Assembly (NCBI GenBank): GCA_023375675.1
Contig: JALQBC010000054.1
Location: forward strand, 162,833 to 226,832
Direction: 5' to 3'
Length of the DNA stretch: 64,000 nucleotides
Source: Cytospora piceicola
Lineage: Eukaryota; Ascomycota; Sordariomycetes; Diaporthales; Cytosporaceae
Each line of letters begins with the position of its first letter. The first letter of the stretch is position 1. The position numbers and the translations under genes are program-made. Below, in pieces: positions 51,700-62,488 of this stretch. The notes under the pieces are model-generated. The model worked only from the letters and a program-made list of their open reading frames with translations. It was not told where the DNA came from and ran no database searches.

Positions 51700-52050
51700 C
51701 CAGCCGCAAGCAACAGCCATCATGCAGCAGGCCCTCGTCCATCGTAGCCACCCGGGCATAGGACATCTCCACGTTGTCATTGCGGGCACAGGCCTAGACG
51801 GTGTGGGGAGCACAGGCAATCCGGGGCCACAGGCAGCGTGCATGATCATCAGACCGGAGTCCGAGTCTGCAGAGACCGTGGAGCTATATGGGAAGGCCAG
51901 CCGCAGTGGTACCACCCAAGCCCACCGGCATCCCTAATATGACCGTGGAGTTACATGGGAAGGCCGAAGCCACCCAAGCCCACCGCATCATAGCCAGGGC
52001 GGACGTGTGTTTGTTTGTGAGCATACGGCGCAGCTCGACGTGCGGCTTCC
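51700..52050 (-). repeat. Mosaic GC repeat, copy c (reverse)
   Basis: The best-preserved reverse copy: M2 at 51715-51850, M1 twice in tandem (51870-51935 and 51940-51990), M3 at 52020-52048. The two M1 units share ACCGTGGAG...ATGGGAAGGCC and CACCCAAGCCCACCG. Confidence 0.75.
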
Positions 52051-52251
52051 GGAGGTGGGTCTAGAAGAGACGCAGGGTGAAGATCTCGGGGACGGGTATT
52101 CGCGGACTGCGTGGTGGTTGGAAGCAAGGTCGATATTAGGCTGAGGGACAGGTCTGGAGTGGGGATGTAGTCGGCTGGCTGATCGAACAGGAAGATGCAT
52201 GGGGGAGAAAGCTGGAGCAACGTGGAGGAGCTGCAGGGCAGCAGGTGAAGT

Positions 52252-52312
52252 GTGTCTGTCTGTCTGACTGACTGACTGACTGACTGACTGACTGGCTGGC
52301 TGACTGTCTGAC
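52252..52312. repeat. (GACT)n microsatellite
   Basis: About fourteen tetranucleotide units of GACT/GTCT/GGCT. Confidence 0.85.
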
Positions 52313-52544
52313 TTGGAATCTACAGAAGTTGTCAGTTCAGTAGTAGGAGGCAGGGCAGGAGATAAGGGCTTACTCAAAAATGAGGATGGGCTCGAGACGG
52401 ACCCTGGAGCGAGGCCAATATCTATGTCAATCAAATTAGCGATCAAGTGTGGATGGAGAGGGGCGGGAAAGTAGACTCTAGGGATCGGTCTCGGGGTCGG
52501 TCTCGGTGTTGTCTGACAGCTGTTGCAGCCCAGCCGCGAGAGAC

Positions 52545-52790
52545 AGCCAAACCTTTTGCACAGGCCCTCGTTCCATCGCGGCCACAGGGCTAGGAACATC
52601 TCCGGTCATCGCGGGCACAGGCCTAGACACGGGGAGCAACAGGCAATCGTGAGAGGGGCTCAAGCAGCGTGCAACCGTGGAGTTATATGAGGTCGGAACT
52701 CAAGCCCACCGCATTGCAGAGACCGTGGAGTTACAAGGGAAGGCCGCAGCCACCCAAGCCCACCGCATCCCCAAGAGCAAGCAGGCGATT
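52545..52790 (-). repeat. Mosaic GC repeat, copy d (reverse, no M3)
   Basis: M2 at 52545-52660, followed by two M1 units (about 52671-52715 and 52720-52775). The M3 module is not seen in the 200 bp that follow. Confidence 0.65.
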
Positions 52791-52946
52791 CCCCGAAGGA
52801 AGGGCTCAAAAGTCCTGCAGGCTCTTCGTGACACAAGCCACCCAGGGCTGCACAACAGACAGGTCGGACAGGTTGATGTTTGGGAGTTCGTGATGGTGGA
52901 TTGATTGATGAACCTGGATTGGGAGGATCGAGGAGGTTCTGGTCTT

Positions 52947-53004
52947 GGTGTTTGGTGTTTGGTGTTTGGTGTTTGGTGTTTGGTGTTTGGTGTTTGGTGT
53001 TTTG
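52947..53004. repeat. (TTTGGTG)n heptamer array
   Basis: Eight near-perfect copies of a 7-bp unit. The sequence is G/T-rich on one strand but is not the TTAGGG telomere repeat usual in these fungi. Confidence 0.9.
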
Positions 53005-53460
53005 ACCGTTGTGAATGTCGACGGGAAGGGGAATCTCGCGCGCAACTGAATGGGAATAGAAATGGGATATAAGGCATCAAGTAAATAATGATGATCAGCA
53101 GGCGAGACGAGACGCGACGCGACGCGATTGATGCCAAAGGCAGTGGGATAGCGGGACAGTGGGGGTGGGTCAAATGCCTTGCACGTGAGCCCGGGGAATT
53201 TACCCGCACCGTTGACCCCGCAACGTTGACCCCGCACCGGGGAATAAACATGCCGATCGGTGAGATCGATTACGATAAGGTTCTGGAAACCCCACTACTG
53301 CCCACCTGAACTGATGTTCGTTCAAATGTTTCAATACATTAATTGATATTGCTTCCTATAGTAGACTGATGCAGTTTTGGTGATTGCCCAGGAGTATGCC
53401 CAATTGGCTGACATCATCAGAGGTCGCGTGGCGACGCGTCAACCACCTGTCGACCGTGCC

Positions 53461-53592
53461 TGAGTACCTAGGTACTTAGGAACACAGTAAGTATCTACCT
53501 AGGTACCTACTGTGTAGGTACCTCGGTAGGTAAGTACCTGTAAGTACCTAGGTAAGTAAATACCTAGGTACATTGGTAGGTAAACACCTTGG
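53461..53592. repeat. AGGTACCT/CCTAGGTA palindromic array
   Basis: Irregular tandem copies of self-complementary 8-mers (TACCTAGGTA, AGGTACCT). A longer hairpin is possible between ACACAGTAAGTA near 53483 and TACCTACTGTGT near 53504. It lies almost exactly between the oppositely oriented mosaic repeats. Confidence 0.75.
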
Positions 53593-53794
53593 TAGGCCTG
53601 TGGCTGCCTGATGTGCCCCGCCCCCGTATCCCACCTCACCATCTTCAACGTTTATTCTCTTTTTTGTTTTCTCTTCTCCCCTCCTTCCACACCACAACAC
53701 ACCTAACCACCACAAAAACCACCACAACTATCAAATATCAACTATCAACGCCATCAGCAATGTGTTTACCATAGGCGTCAAATCAACCAGTCCA

Positions 53795-53877
53795 AACATC
53801 ACCATCACCATCACCATCATCCATCATCCATCACCCATCATCAATCATCAACCATCCATCACTCCTCTTGCCCCCTT
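53795..53877. repeat. (CAT/CAC)n microsatellite
   Basis: ATCACC/ATCATC trinucleotide run grading into CATCCAT units, about 80 bp. Confidence 0.8.
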
Positions 53878-53892
53878 CCCCCCCCCTGGCTG

Positions 53893-54200
53893 GTGATGCG
53901 GTGGGCTTGGGTGGAATCTTCTCCTATCAGAAAGATCCCTTCCCTCGTAACTCCACGGTCACCTACTTGAGAAGATGATGTCGGTGGGCTTGGGTGACTT
54001 CGGTCTTCCCATGTAACTCCGCGGTCTCTGCAATGCGGTGGGCTTGGGTGGCTTCTTCGGAAACCTTCCCTCGTAACTCCACGGTTGCGCGCTGCCTGCG
54101 ATCACCCGGATTGCAACCCCTGCTCCTCACACCCACCGTCTAGGCCTCCTTATTCTCTGGCCCGTAATGACACAACATGTGGTGTGAAGGTGTCCTAGTG
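53893..54200 (+). repeat. Mosaic GC repeat, copy e (forward, M1 x3 + M2)
   Basis: Three M1 units in tandem (from about 53897, 53980 and 54033), each GCGGTGGGCTTGGGTG...AACTCCACGG, followed by part of M2 (54089-54200: CGCTGCCTGCGATC, CACCGTCTAGGCCTCC, CCCGTAATGAC). Confidence 0.7.
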
Positions 54201-54514
54201 TCTTTGTTGGCGCAATCATGGATGAGGGCATGTCTTGCACAATGGCTCTGTTCCAGGCGGCTGGGGTACATACACACATACATATATACACACTTTGTGC
54301 GGAATGCTGTCTTCTTGACTCGACTCGAACCCCTCGACACCACGACACGTCACTGCACGACAACACCACACCACGCCTTCGATTTCGCGTCGTTTGGCTT
54401 TTATTACCGGCCAGCCAGCCAGTCCTTCGGTTAGTCCTTCGGTCAGTCCTTCAGCAGAGACAGTCAGCTCTCGCTATCACCGATGTCATAACCATTTGTT
54501 TTACAGTTTTCATT

Positions 54515-54985
54515 CCACCGGAAGCCGCACGTCGAGCTGCGCTGTTCACACACATATACACATACACACATACACGTGAAAGAGGAGGAGACACACACGT
54601 CGATCACCCTGGCTAGTATGTATCCGTGAGGACTCTTGAGCCTCGACCGATCCTGCGGGAAAGGAAGAGGAGTCGTCCACGGTTTACCCTACTCGGAGAT
54701 GCGGTGGGCTTGAGTTTCGACCTCATCTAACTCCACGGTCTCTGCAGTCGACTGTGGTGCGGTGGGCTTGGGTGATTTCGGTCTTCCCATGTAACTCCAC
54801 GGCCACGTCATGTCGTCAGCACGCTGCCTGTGACCCCAGTCTGCATCGTTGCTCCCCACACACCGTCTAGGCCTGTGCCCGTAATGACAAATGTGTGGAG
54901 ATATCCCCATGCCCTGTGGCCTTGGTGGACGAGGGCCCATTGCATTGATGGCTGTTGCTTGCGGCTGGGTGGTTGTGCGTGTGTA
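54515..54985 (+). repeat. Mosaic GC repeat, copy f (forward, complete)
   Basis: M3 at 54526-54545, the ACTCTTGAGCCTCGACCGATC linker at about 54630, M1 twice (54697-54750 and 54758-54805) and M2 at 54829-54975. Same order as copy a (2.1-2.4 kb). Confidence 0.75.
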
Positions 54986-55624
54986 TCCCCGAACATCAGA
55001 CAACACCAACTTGGAGCCTTTCAAGCTCGCAATCTCCTATCTTGGTGCCGTCAGATTGATTGAAATTTTGCTGACTCTTCTTAGCATTCCAGCCGCCTGT
55101 GCCCTAAGGTCCTCATCCCATTCGCTGTCACCACCTCGCCGACGCCGTCCCACACTCGCCGTCTAGCTGCCACGCCTTGCGATTTCGAGCCACGCAACCT
55201 TCACAATACTTCATCCCCCCTCATCAACAGCTGATTTCCCTTCCCACCACGCTGCGTCGATTCTCTCAAGCCTCGACAGGTCCAGGGTTATCCCTGGATG
55301 CTCAATGCCCTTTCCATGACAACCCTAGTAAGCTTCCTGTTTTGCTGGTCTCTCTCATCACCCTACAGCTATCGTCCGCCTCGATTTCCGAGCCACGCGT
55401 CAAACTTTGCCGCCGTCAAAGCTTCCAACTGGCCTGTCCCCCCTCACAGTCCCGAGCTTCCCCTGGAGAGCACCTCCTCGGCACTCCCGACATCCCCCTT
55501 AGCCTTATAGCATCATGATCGTCTCCCACACTTCCCGTCCCCCGTTCCAGCAGAGGTACCATACCTGTTGCAGCTCTTCCATCGTCTATCAACCACACCT
55601 TCACAACTCCTATCACCTTCCACC

Positions 55625-55950
55625 TGCCCGCATACACATGTGGCTCTGTCTCCCTGGCGTGGCCGTGTGTAGTCTTGAGCCCTTCGGGGATCGCCCACGG
55701 CCAAACTTGGAGATACGGCGGGCTTGAATGGTTCCGCTGCGGCTGGCCTCTTGTAACTTTCGGTCTCTGCAGTCCACCTTGCTTTCAGGTGGTCGGCACA
55801 CTGTCTGGGTCCCTAATTGCCTGTGTCCCCCGCACCGCCTAGGCCTCCCCTTTGGCCCGCGATGACAACGTGCAGATATCCTAATTGCCTTCGGCGCCAT
55901 CATTGATGAGGGCCTGCTGCATGGTGGCTGTTCCTTGCGGCTGGTCATCG
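55625..55950 (+). repeat. Mosaic GC repeat, copy g (forward, diverged)
   Basis: Linker GTAGTCTTGAGCCC at 55665, diverged M1 at 55705-55770, M2 at 55790-55945. M3 is not clearly present. Confidence 0.65.
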
Positions 55951-57221
55951 TGTCTTGCCAACTCGGACAGTACCTGAGTGGTACATCACATTGTCTCGAG
56001 CATTCTGCGGCTGCAACTTGTCGTCATGCTCTCGCCTGGTAAGCCCTTGAACCTCCACGCCGCACGACCGTATTATGGATCACCTGGTATCACCAACTTC
56101 CCAGGGTTTCTCTGACCACCCATCCCTACTACAAACACTACCTAGGTACTAACATGATGCCGGTCACATATCTTGCGGCTTCCGTCTTGTCCAGGTTCCG
56201 GGTCCTCGCCGCCGGAGGTAAAGTTGCTACCTCCCGTATTCGCTTCGGCGGTCAAGCGCCAAACACTGCCCCATTACCCTTTACTGTTTACTTTCCCCTT
56301 CTAGTCTGCCTGGCCCATCCCGCCCGCTCGCCCTCTCCGTCTCCGCGTCCGTCTCCCTCCAGAGAACAGACGAGACAAGACTCTTATCACCACCAAGGCC
56401 GCCAACCCGTCCTCCCGTGACTTCCTGCCTATGCTATTATTCTCCATGTACTTGCTCTACCAGGGACTCTGCCGAAGTAATCCATCACAGACAACACGGT
56501 CGGTTCACCTCCGCTCCCCTAGTACAACGGAACCGGTAAAATTACTCGATGCTTGTGACTGCCCTTCTCGCTCTCCGGCCCATATGGCTTACCACGGCAC
56601 ATCACAGCTCGCCGCCCCAGGAGAAGCCGCTCACTAAACACCCGCTCAAGCCCGGCCAGTCCATCCTTGACTTGTTTGAGCTGATTGATATTCCCTCCTC
56701 AATATATCTAGTCCTCTATAGTTTCATAGCTGCTTCTAGAATAATAATAATCTTGGAACCTACCTGTTACTAGATTCCAGCCCTACCATACTGCTCCGCC
56801 CTCGCTACCAGCCATTTACTCTGCACATGTGTTATTACACGCACGCCACGAGGTCTAGGAAAATTCGACTTATCCACAACGGTAGGCAGTTCTATATTGT
56901 AATCTCAGAGAAAATAAAAGGACTAGTAGTATTTTTATAAGCACTGCAGCAAAGGAGAAAGGAAAGGAGGTGCACTGATTTGAATATATTAGTAACGGCG
57001 GGGCTAGAGGGTTATATAAACAACCCTAACCCTTTCTTATATCCCGTCCATCCACAGTAGGCTTACGTAAGTTGGATGCGGAGTAAACGAGAGTAAACAA
57101 ACTATCTAATGTAACCTCAGGAACGAACTATGAACTTATCGTCTCTCTTCCAACTCGCGCTGCGCACATCAAACACAATATCGACATCGACCATCGTCGT
57201 CAATTTCTAGCCACCCACTAT
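55951..57221. other. Upstream region of the nuclease-like gene
   Basis: No gene is supported. An 88-codon ATG frame at 56154-56420 is Pro/Ser-rich and doubtful. From about 56870 the DNA becomes more A/T-rich and probably holds the promoter of the gene that starts at 57222. Confidence 0.45.
57013..57020 (+). promoter_or_regulatory. TATA-like box
   Basis: TATATAAA about 200 bp upstream of the ATG of the nuclease-like gene. Distance and sequence suit a core promoter with a moderate 5' leader, but there is no independent evidence of a start site. Confidence 0.3.
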
Positions 57222-58954
57222 ATGATCTCGGAAACTCGAGTCCGGGCCTGGCTCGACTCTATCCCGGCTGCTTACACTGACTGTTCCTACGCCGGCGATA
57301 CAGAGACGGAGACGGACGCGGCGAGAGACAAGTCTCTAGGGAAACAGAAGCGCAAGAGGAGCTACAGCGACGACAACAACATTGACAACAACATTGACAA
57401 CAACAAGGCTCTGCTGTCGCCGCCTCCCGAGCCTTTCGCAGATGTGGGCACGGGCATATATATGGAACGACAACCCCGACAACAGCAGCAACTGGAGGAT
57501 GTAGAGGGCTCGCCGTCGCTACGGTCCCCGTCTAAGAGGCAACGCCGCCAGCAAGACCATCAAAACAAAGATGAAGATAAAGACAAAGACAAAGACGGGG
57601 AGGATTATGAGGCTCAGGAAGAGGAGCAAGGGGGACTACAAAATACACCGCGCGCTACGAAGAAGTACGCTGCTCCCATCCGCCCAAGAACTCCACAGCT
57701 CGCCTCGACGTCGACCTTCCCTAGTCCAAGTACACCTGCTCGTCCCATCCTTCAGCCACGCCCGCCCTCGACGGCCAAGCGCCTACGCCCTCTAGCCACA
57801 AGCGCTATCGCCATCAAGAAGACCTCTGATCTCGAGCTTCTCCAGAAACCCGTCATAGTCCGGCAGGCTAGGAGCAACCCGATGGAACACCTGCCACCAG
57901 ACGTTCATGGCCTGTTCCTAAGCGTGCGCAAGACTGCCGTCCACCACCGCGCTTTCATCCCGAGCACAGTCCGCCATCTAGTCGAGAGGCTACTGCCACC
58001 CGACGATACTGACGATTCTTGGTTTCGAGACGACAGTAGTGGTGCAGACAACAACAGTACCAAGGCAGCTTCCGAGCTGCGCAGGCTCAACAAAATCTGC
58101 ACCAAGGCGGCCGAGTCAGTCGAGCTAGAGCGGTATGAAGACGCGTGGAATCTTCTTGTGCATCAGCCCTTGCTTGCCCTAGCCCTGAGCGAGGAGGAGG
58201 AGGAGGAGGAGGAGGATGATGACCAGAACCAGAACGGGGCCCACAAGGTTACAAGCGAGTACGTCGCGTCCGCTATGATAGCAGGGCCATGGATCCCACG
58301 CGTCAGGACGCACTCTCGCCGGCGGGACGACACAAGCTCGGACTCGGCATCCGTCCTTGCTTGCTCGATTACGGGGAGTAGTAGCAGTGGCGCTGGAGCT
58401 GGAGCTGAAGCTGGAGGACGCAGTGACATCTCGAGTATCTCGGGCGGCGACGTTAGCAACACCGGCTCCTCCTTTTACCCGGCGTCCCCATCGCGAACCC
58501 GCCGCCATCATCATCAGCAACAACAACAAGCACTCGGCGAAAACATCGATGCCTCAACCATACATAGTAAACCCGGCTCTAAGAAGGTCGACTTCGTCAT
58601 GGTTCTCTCGCCCCAGGAATCTTCGCCCCTTGCCGAGGCAGTCAAAATTGCTGCCTCCGTTTCTACACCTATACCTACCATTAACCAGAGCACATATCCT
58701 CCGCTGCGATACAGCCCCATTGCCGTCGCCATCGAGGCCAAGACTACCACATCTTCGGCGGACCCTGTCGTGCAGAATGGCTTTTGGACAGCCGCCTGGC
58801 ACCGGCGAATGGAGGAAATATCGGCCGGGCTCGGCCGGCCCTGTGACCCTGAACGGGGTCAGGTCCGCAGGATCATCACACTGCCCTTGATTTGCATTGT
58901 TAATCATGAGTGGGTCATGTACTTTGCTGTTGATCGGGGAGATATTATTGTACG

Positions 58955-58998
<44 letters not shown>

Positions 58999-59318
58999 CC
59001 TGCCTCCCCTCTCTCTGCCCCCCTTCTCTCTCTGTGTGTGTGTATAGGTCCCTTCCTTTTCTACAACCCCCCCTCGGATACCACATGCAGCTTAAGAGTG
59101 GGCATTTTACCACACACACACACACACACACACCACACACATATGTATGTATATACATGTACTAAAGTGAGTGCGTCTAGGAAATGTTCGGGCCTATCGG
59201 GATGGGTGGGACACAGTCCATTGATTCTGCATATGTCCTCCTTACAAACCTGCGTGCTTTACGTGACTGGATCCAGACCTCGTTTGCCACTTTTATACAA
59301 GATTGGGTTACATCTTAA
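57222..59318 (+). CDS. Fungal PD-(D/E)XK nuclease-like protein, 621 aa
   Basis: Two exons, 57222-58949 and 59181-59318, joined in phase 0 across a 231-bp intron (58950-59180); 576 + 45 residues. The N-terminus (WLDSIP, then a KRKR motif and long charged, disordered stretches, including a Glu run near 323-330 and His/Gln runs near 425-435) precedes the conserved domain. Catalytic-type residues are Asp457 in KKVDFVMVLS and Glu505-x-Lys507 in IAVAIEAKT, then WTAAWHRRM (522-530), LPLICIVNHEWVMYFAVDRGD, and in exon 2 GTQSIDSAYVLLTNLRALRDW. This order matches the PD-(D/E)XK nuclease-like family expanded in filamentous ascomycetes. The D...ExK set suggests a metal-dependent nuclease fold; real substrates in this family are mostly unknown. 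No signal peptide. The gene appears intact and lies about 30 bp from the AT block. Confidence 0.8.
58950..59180 (+). other. Intron with three microsatellites
   Basis: GTACGT...GTCTAG, 231 bp. It contains a TC run (about 58958-58996), a TG run (about 59033-59045) and a CA run (about 59110-59142). TACTAAAG, 15 nt before the acceptor, is a likely branch site. Read through, the frame would give a Ser-Leu and Thr-His repeat tail unlike any domain, whereas splicing restores the family's C-terminus. Confidence 0.75.
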
Positions 59319-59351
59319 AGGGGTAAAAGACGACGTTTAGATTTAAGTTAA

Positions 59352-60349
59352 ATGCCTTCTGTTAAGAAGGTTAATGTTTGTTTTACAAGGCGGGCGAGTA
59401 TACAGAAATTATTACCCTTAAGATTTATACTACCTGTTTTTAATTCTGATTAGCTCTGAATTATAATTATACTGATTCGCTATAACACCCGTTTCTCGGA
59501 TTAAATTAGATGCTAAAAGTAGTGTTTTTAGCCGTTAAACGGCTAAGAGAACTAGAGATTATAAGGCTTTTAATGCCTGCCGGAAGACTTATAGTTACTT
59601 TAAGGCCTACGATAAGGCCGATTACGATAAGGCCGATTACAATAAGGCCGATTATAATAAGACCTTTTATAGTAGACTTTAGGTTTAAACTAAGATATAC
59701 GCTTTAGTTTTAATTTAATTAAAAAGAACTTACTTAAATTTAGAACTTAAGAAAAAAGGTTATTAAACGCTATATTTAATAAAATCGTAGCCCTTAAAGT
59801 AGGCTTACTATTAAAGCTAATAGTTTTAATTCTCTAGGTTCCTTAAGGTTCTTAACCCGAACCTTAGCCTTTCCCTTCCTTTTTCTTTACCGAAGGCTTA
59901 TATAAGCCTTTAAACTCGAAAATAAGTAAGTAAGTTACTTAATAACTAAGCTATTAAATATATAAATAAGTAAATAAGTAAGTAAAGAAGTAAGTAAGTA
60001 AATAATTAGGTTAGCTAATAAATTAGCTATTAAGTTAATTAGTAAATAAGTAAATAAGTAAGTAAAAAAGAAAGTAAGTAAATAACTAAGTAAGTAGATA
60101 AGTAAGTAAGTTAGCTAATATATTAGTTAGTAAGGTAGCTAGTTAATTATTAAGTAAGTTAGTAAGTATATAGGTAAGTACGTATATTAACTAATATATT
60201 AGCTAGTACGGTAGCTAGTAAGTTAGCTAGTTAATTATTAAGTAAGTAAGTAAGTAAGTTAGTAAGTAAGTTAGTAAGTTAGTTAGTAAGTTAGCTAGTA
60301 AGTATATTCGCTATTAAATAAGTAAATAAGTAAGTAAGTAAGTAAGTAG

Positions 60350-60403
<54 letters not shown>

Positions 60404-60679
60404 TAGTTAGTAAGTTAGCTAGTAAAGTAGTTAGTAAAGTAGCTAGTAATTTAGTTATCTAATTATTAAGTAAGTACGTAAGTAAGTAAGTATATAAGTA
60501 AGTAAGTACGTAAATAAATATTTCGCCGCTTAAAGCTACGGAAAAGATAATAAAGTAACGCTTAAAGGGCGTTACTCTATCTAATCTAAAGCAGCTTAAG
60601 CAGCGTATTTAGTTATTAAGTTTCCGATCCTTTTTAATAGAAGGCTTTCTTAGCAGGCGGTTCTATCGCCGTTCCTTAA
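59352..60679 (+). mobile_element. GTAA-array element, copy 2
   Basis: Same orientation and order as copy 1: head GCCTTCTGTTAAGAAGG, 15-bp GATAAGGCC repeats (59600-59665), one 229-bp-type unit, GTAA array (59919-60520), decayed hairpin (60546-60581) and 3' stem GGCGGT/ATCGCC, then GTTCC and TTAA (60676-60679; a RIP form of CTAG) followed by T. Its left end abuts the balanced block, about 30 bp after the stop codon of the nuclease-like gene. Confidence 0.6.
59919..60520. repeat. GTAA tetranucleotide array, 0.6 kb
   Basis: Array of copy 2, with the same GTTAGCTA-type interruptions as copy 1. Confidence 0.9.
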
Positions 60680-61699
60680 TATAATAAAAAGTCCGGCTAG
60701 TTTACTCGTTCTTTATTAAATTAAAATACCTTATAACCGGACTTAATAAGATTTTTATATAAACTTTACTTATAACTAATTACTACCTTACTATTCGAAA
60801 GGAACTATATTTTAAGTTATACTATCTATATCTATTTAATATTATATAATTACTTTTTCGATAATACTTTAAGCATTATTATACTATAAGCTTTATAAAA
60901 GGTAGGCCGGCTATAGCGCTATATATAGTATAAATATATATAGATATTAACCGCTTTTAACCTTCGGCTATTCGGCGGTTAAATATATATATATATTATT
61001 TATTTTCTAGTAGTAAAGGTTATATTATTAATATTTAGCATTAAAACGGCTATTTCTTATAACCTTTAACTATAATAAAGATATAAAAGTTTTAAAATAA
61101 ATAATAAGTATAACGTATATCTATTATTAAGTACCTTAAGGTAGGAATAATAGTATTCGGTATAAAATATAACTAATCTATATTATATTAATATCTGATT
61201 TTTAGCTGTTAAGCTATAAGCTTTAATAGCTAGCGAAAACATTTAGAAAAAGTCGGCGATAAACTTTCTTATATAACTAATTTCTATTTTTAAACTAGGT
61301 AATTATAGGTAGTATAACCTATCTACAGGCATTTTATATAAATAATAACGATCTTACGCTTTATATAATAAGACGGCGTAAGGCTAAAGGTTATTTAAGT
61401 TAAAGCTTATATATAAACTAAGTAACTTATTAAGCTTTACCGTACCTTAGTATTAAAACCTTTAAAGAAAGCCTTAGCTACGCTTAAAGCCTTCCTTTTC
61501 TTCTTTAGCTAAAATGCTTATATTTATATTAGAATTATAACTTTACCTTTATTATTCTAATGTATTATAACACTTTAAAGTACTATTATCTTCCTACGCT
61601 ATAACGTGCGAAATAGTAGTAATCGAGCCGTGCTATAAAGACTAAAGAATAGCAGTAAAACCGCTTATAAAAAAGGCTTTTCTTTAAAAAGGATTAGAA
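60680..61699. other. RIP-type AT-rich DNA between two elements
   Basis: Separates copies 2 and 3, whose 3' ends face each other. CpA/TpG-poor, no readable frame; a few AAAGGCTTTT-type short palindromes. Confidence 0.5.
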
Positions 61700-62010
61700 T
61701 TAAAGAACGGCGGTAAGACCGCCTGCCGAAAAGGCCTTCCGTTAAGAAAGATCGGAAACTTAATAACTAAATACGCCGCTTAAGCTACTTTAAATTCGAT
61801 AAAGTAACGCCCTTCGGGTGTTACTTTATTATCTCTTCTATAGCCTTAAATAGCGAAATATTTATTTACTATATAACTAACTAATTTATTAGTTAATTTA
61901 TATATTTACTTACTTACTTACTTACTTACTTAACTTACTTACTTACTTACTTACTTTACTTACTTACTTACTTTACTTACTTACTTTACTTACTTACCTA
62001 CTTACTTACC

Positions 62011-62056
<46 letters not shown>

Positions 62057-62488
62057 TTTACTTAATTCGAATTTAAAGGCTTATATAAGCCTTTAATAGA
62101 AAGGGAAGAAAGGAAAGGTTAAAGTTTAAGTTAAAAACCTTAAAAACTTAAAGACTTATAATTATTACCTTTAATATTAAACCTACTTTAAGGACTACTG
62201 TTTAATTAAATATACTATTTAATAGCCTTCTTTCCTTAGTTTTAAATTAAGGTATTATATTAAATTAAAACCTAAGTGTATATTATAGTTTAAATAAAAG
62301 ACGTTTAGTTAAAAAAGAAAAAAGAAAAAGGCTAAAGTTTAAGTTAAAAACTTAAAAATCTTAAAAAACTAAAAGAATTAAAACTATTAGCTTTAAAAGT
62401 AAACCTACTTTAAAGCTATTAAGGTATAACGTTTTATATACTTACCTACTTTATAAAATAAATAATAACCTTCTTAATAAAAAGTAGA
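61700..62488 (-). mobile_element. GTAA-array element, copy 3 (shortened)
   Basis: On the minus strand: head at 62488-62440 (CTACTTTTTATTAAGAAGG), an internal deletion of roughly 400 bp, two decayed 229-bp-type units, TTAC array (61861-62064), decayed hairpin (about 61797-61832) and 3' stem GGCGGT/ACCGCC with GTTCT and TTAA ending at 61700, followed by T. A second copy of the head alone lies at 62690-62643. Confidence 0.55.
61861..62064. repeat. TTAC (GTAA) array, 0.2 kb
   Basis: The array of copy 3, seen on the plus strand as TTAC/CTTA. Confidence 0.9.

Noticed and set aside
51700..52904. Frames repeating EAARRAAPY, AHRI and similar peptides
   Set aside because: The shared peptides come from the mosaic nucleotide repeat, occur on both strands and in several frames, and are cut by stops in each copy.
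54310..54335. tRNA B-box-like sequence (GGGGTTCGAGTCG, minus strand)
   Set aside because: The flanking bases do not form a T-stem, and no A box or acceptor stem lies at the right distance.
57020..57035. Telomere repeat (CCCTAA)
   Set aside because: Only one and a half units (AACCCTAACCC) are present, which is expected by chance.
58904..59158. 84-codon minus-strand frame rich in Arg-Glu
   Set aside because: Produced by the TC microsatellite of the intron.
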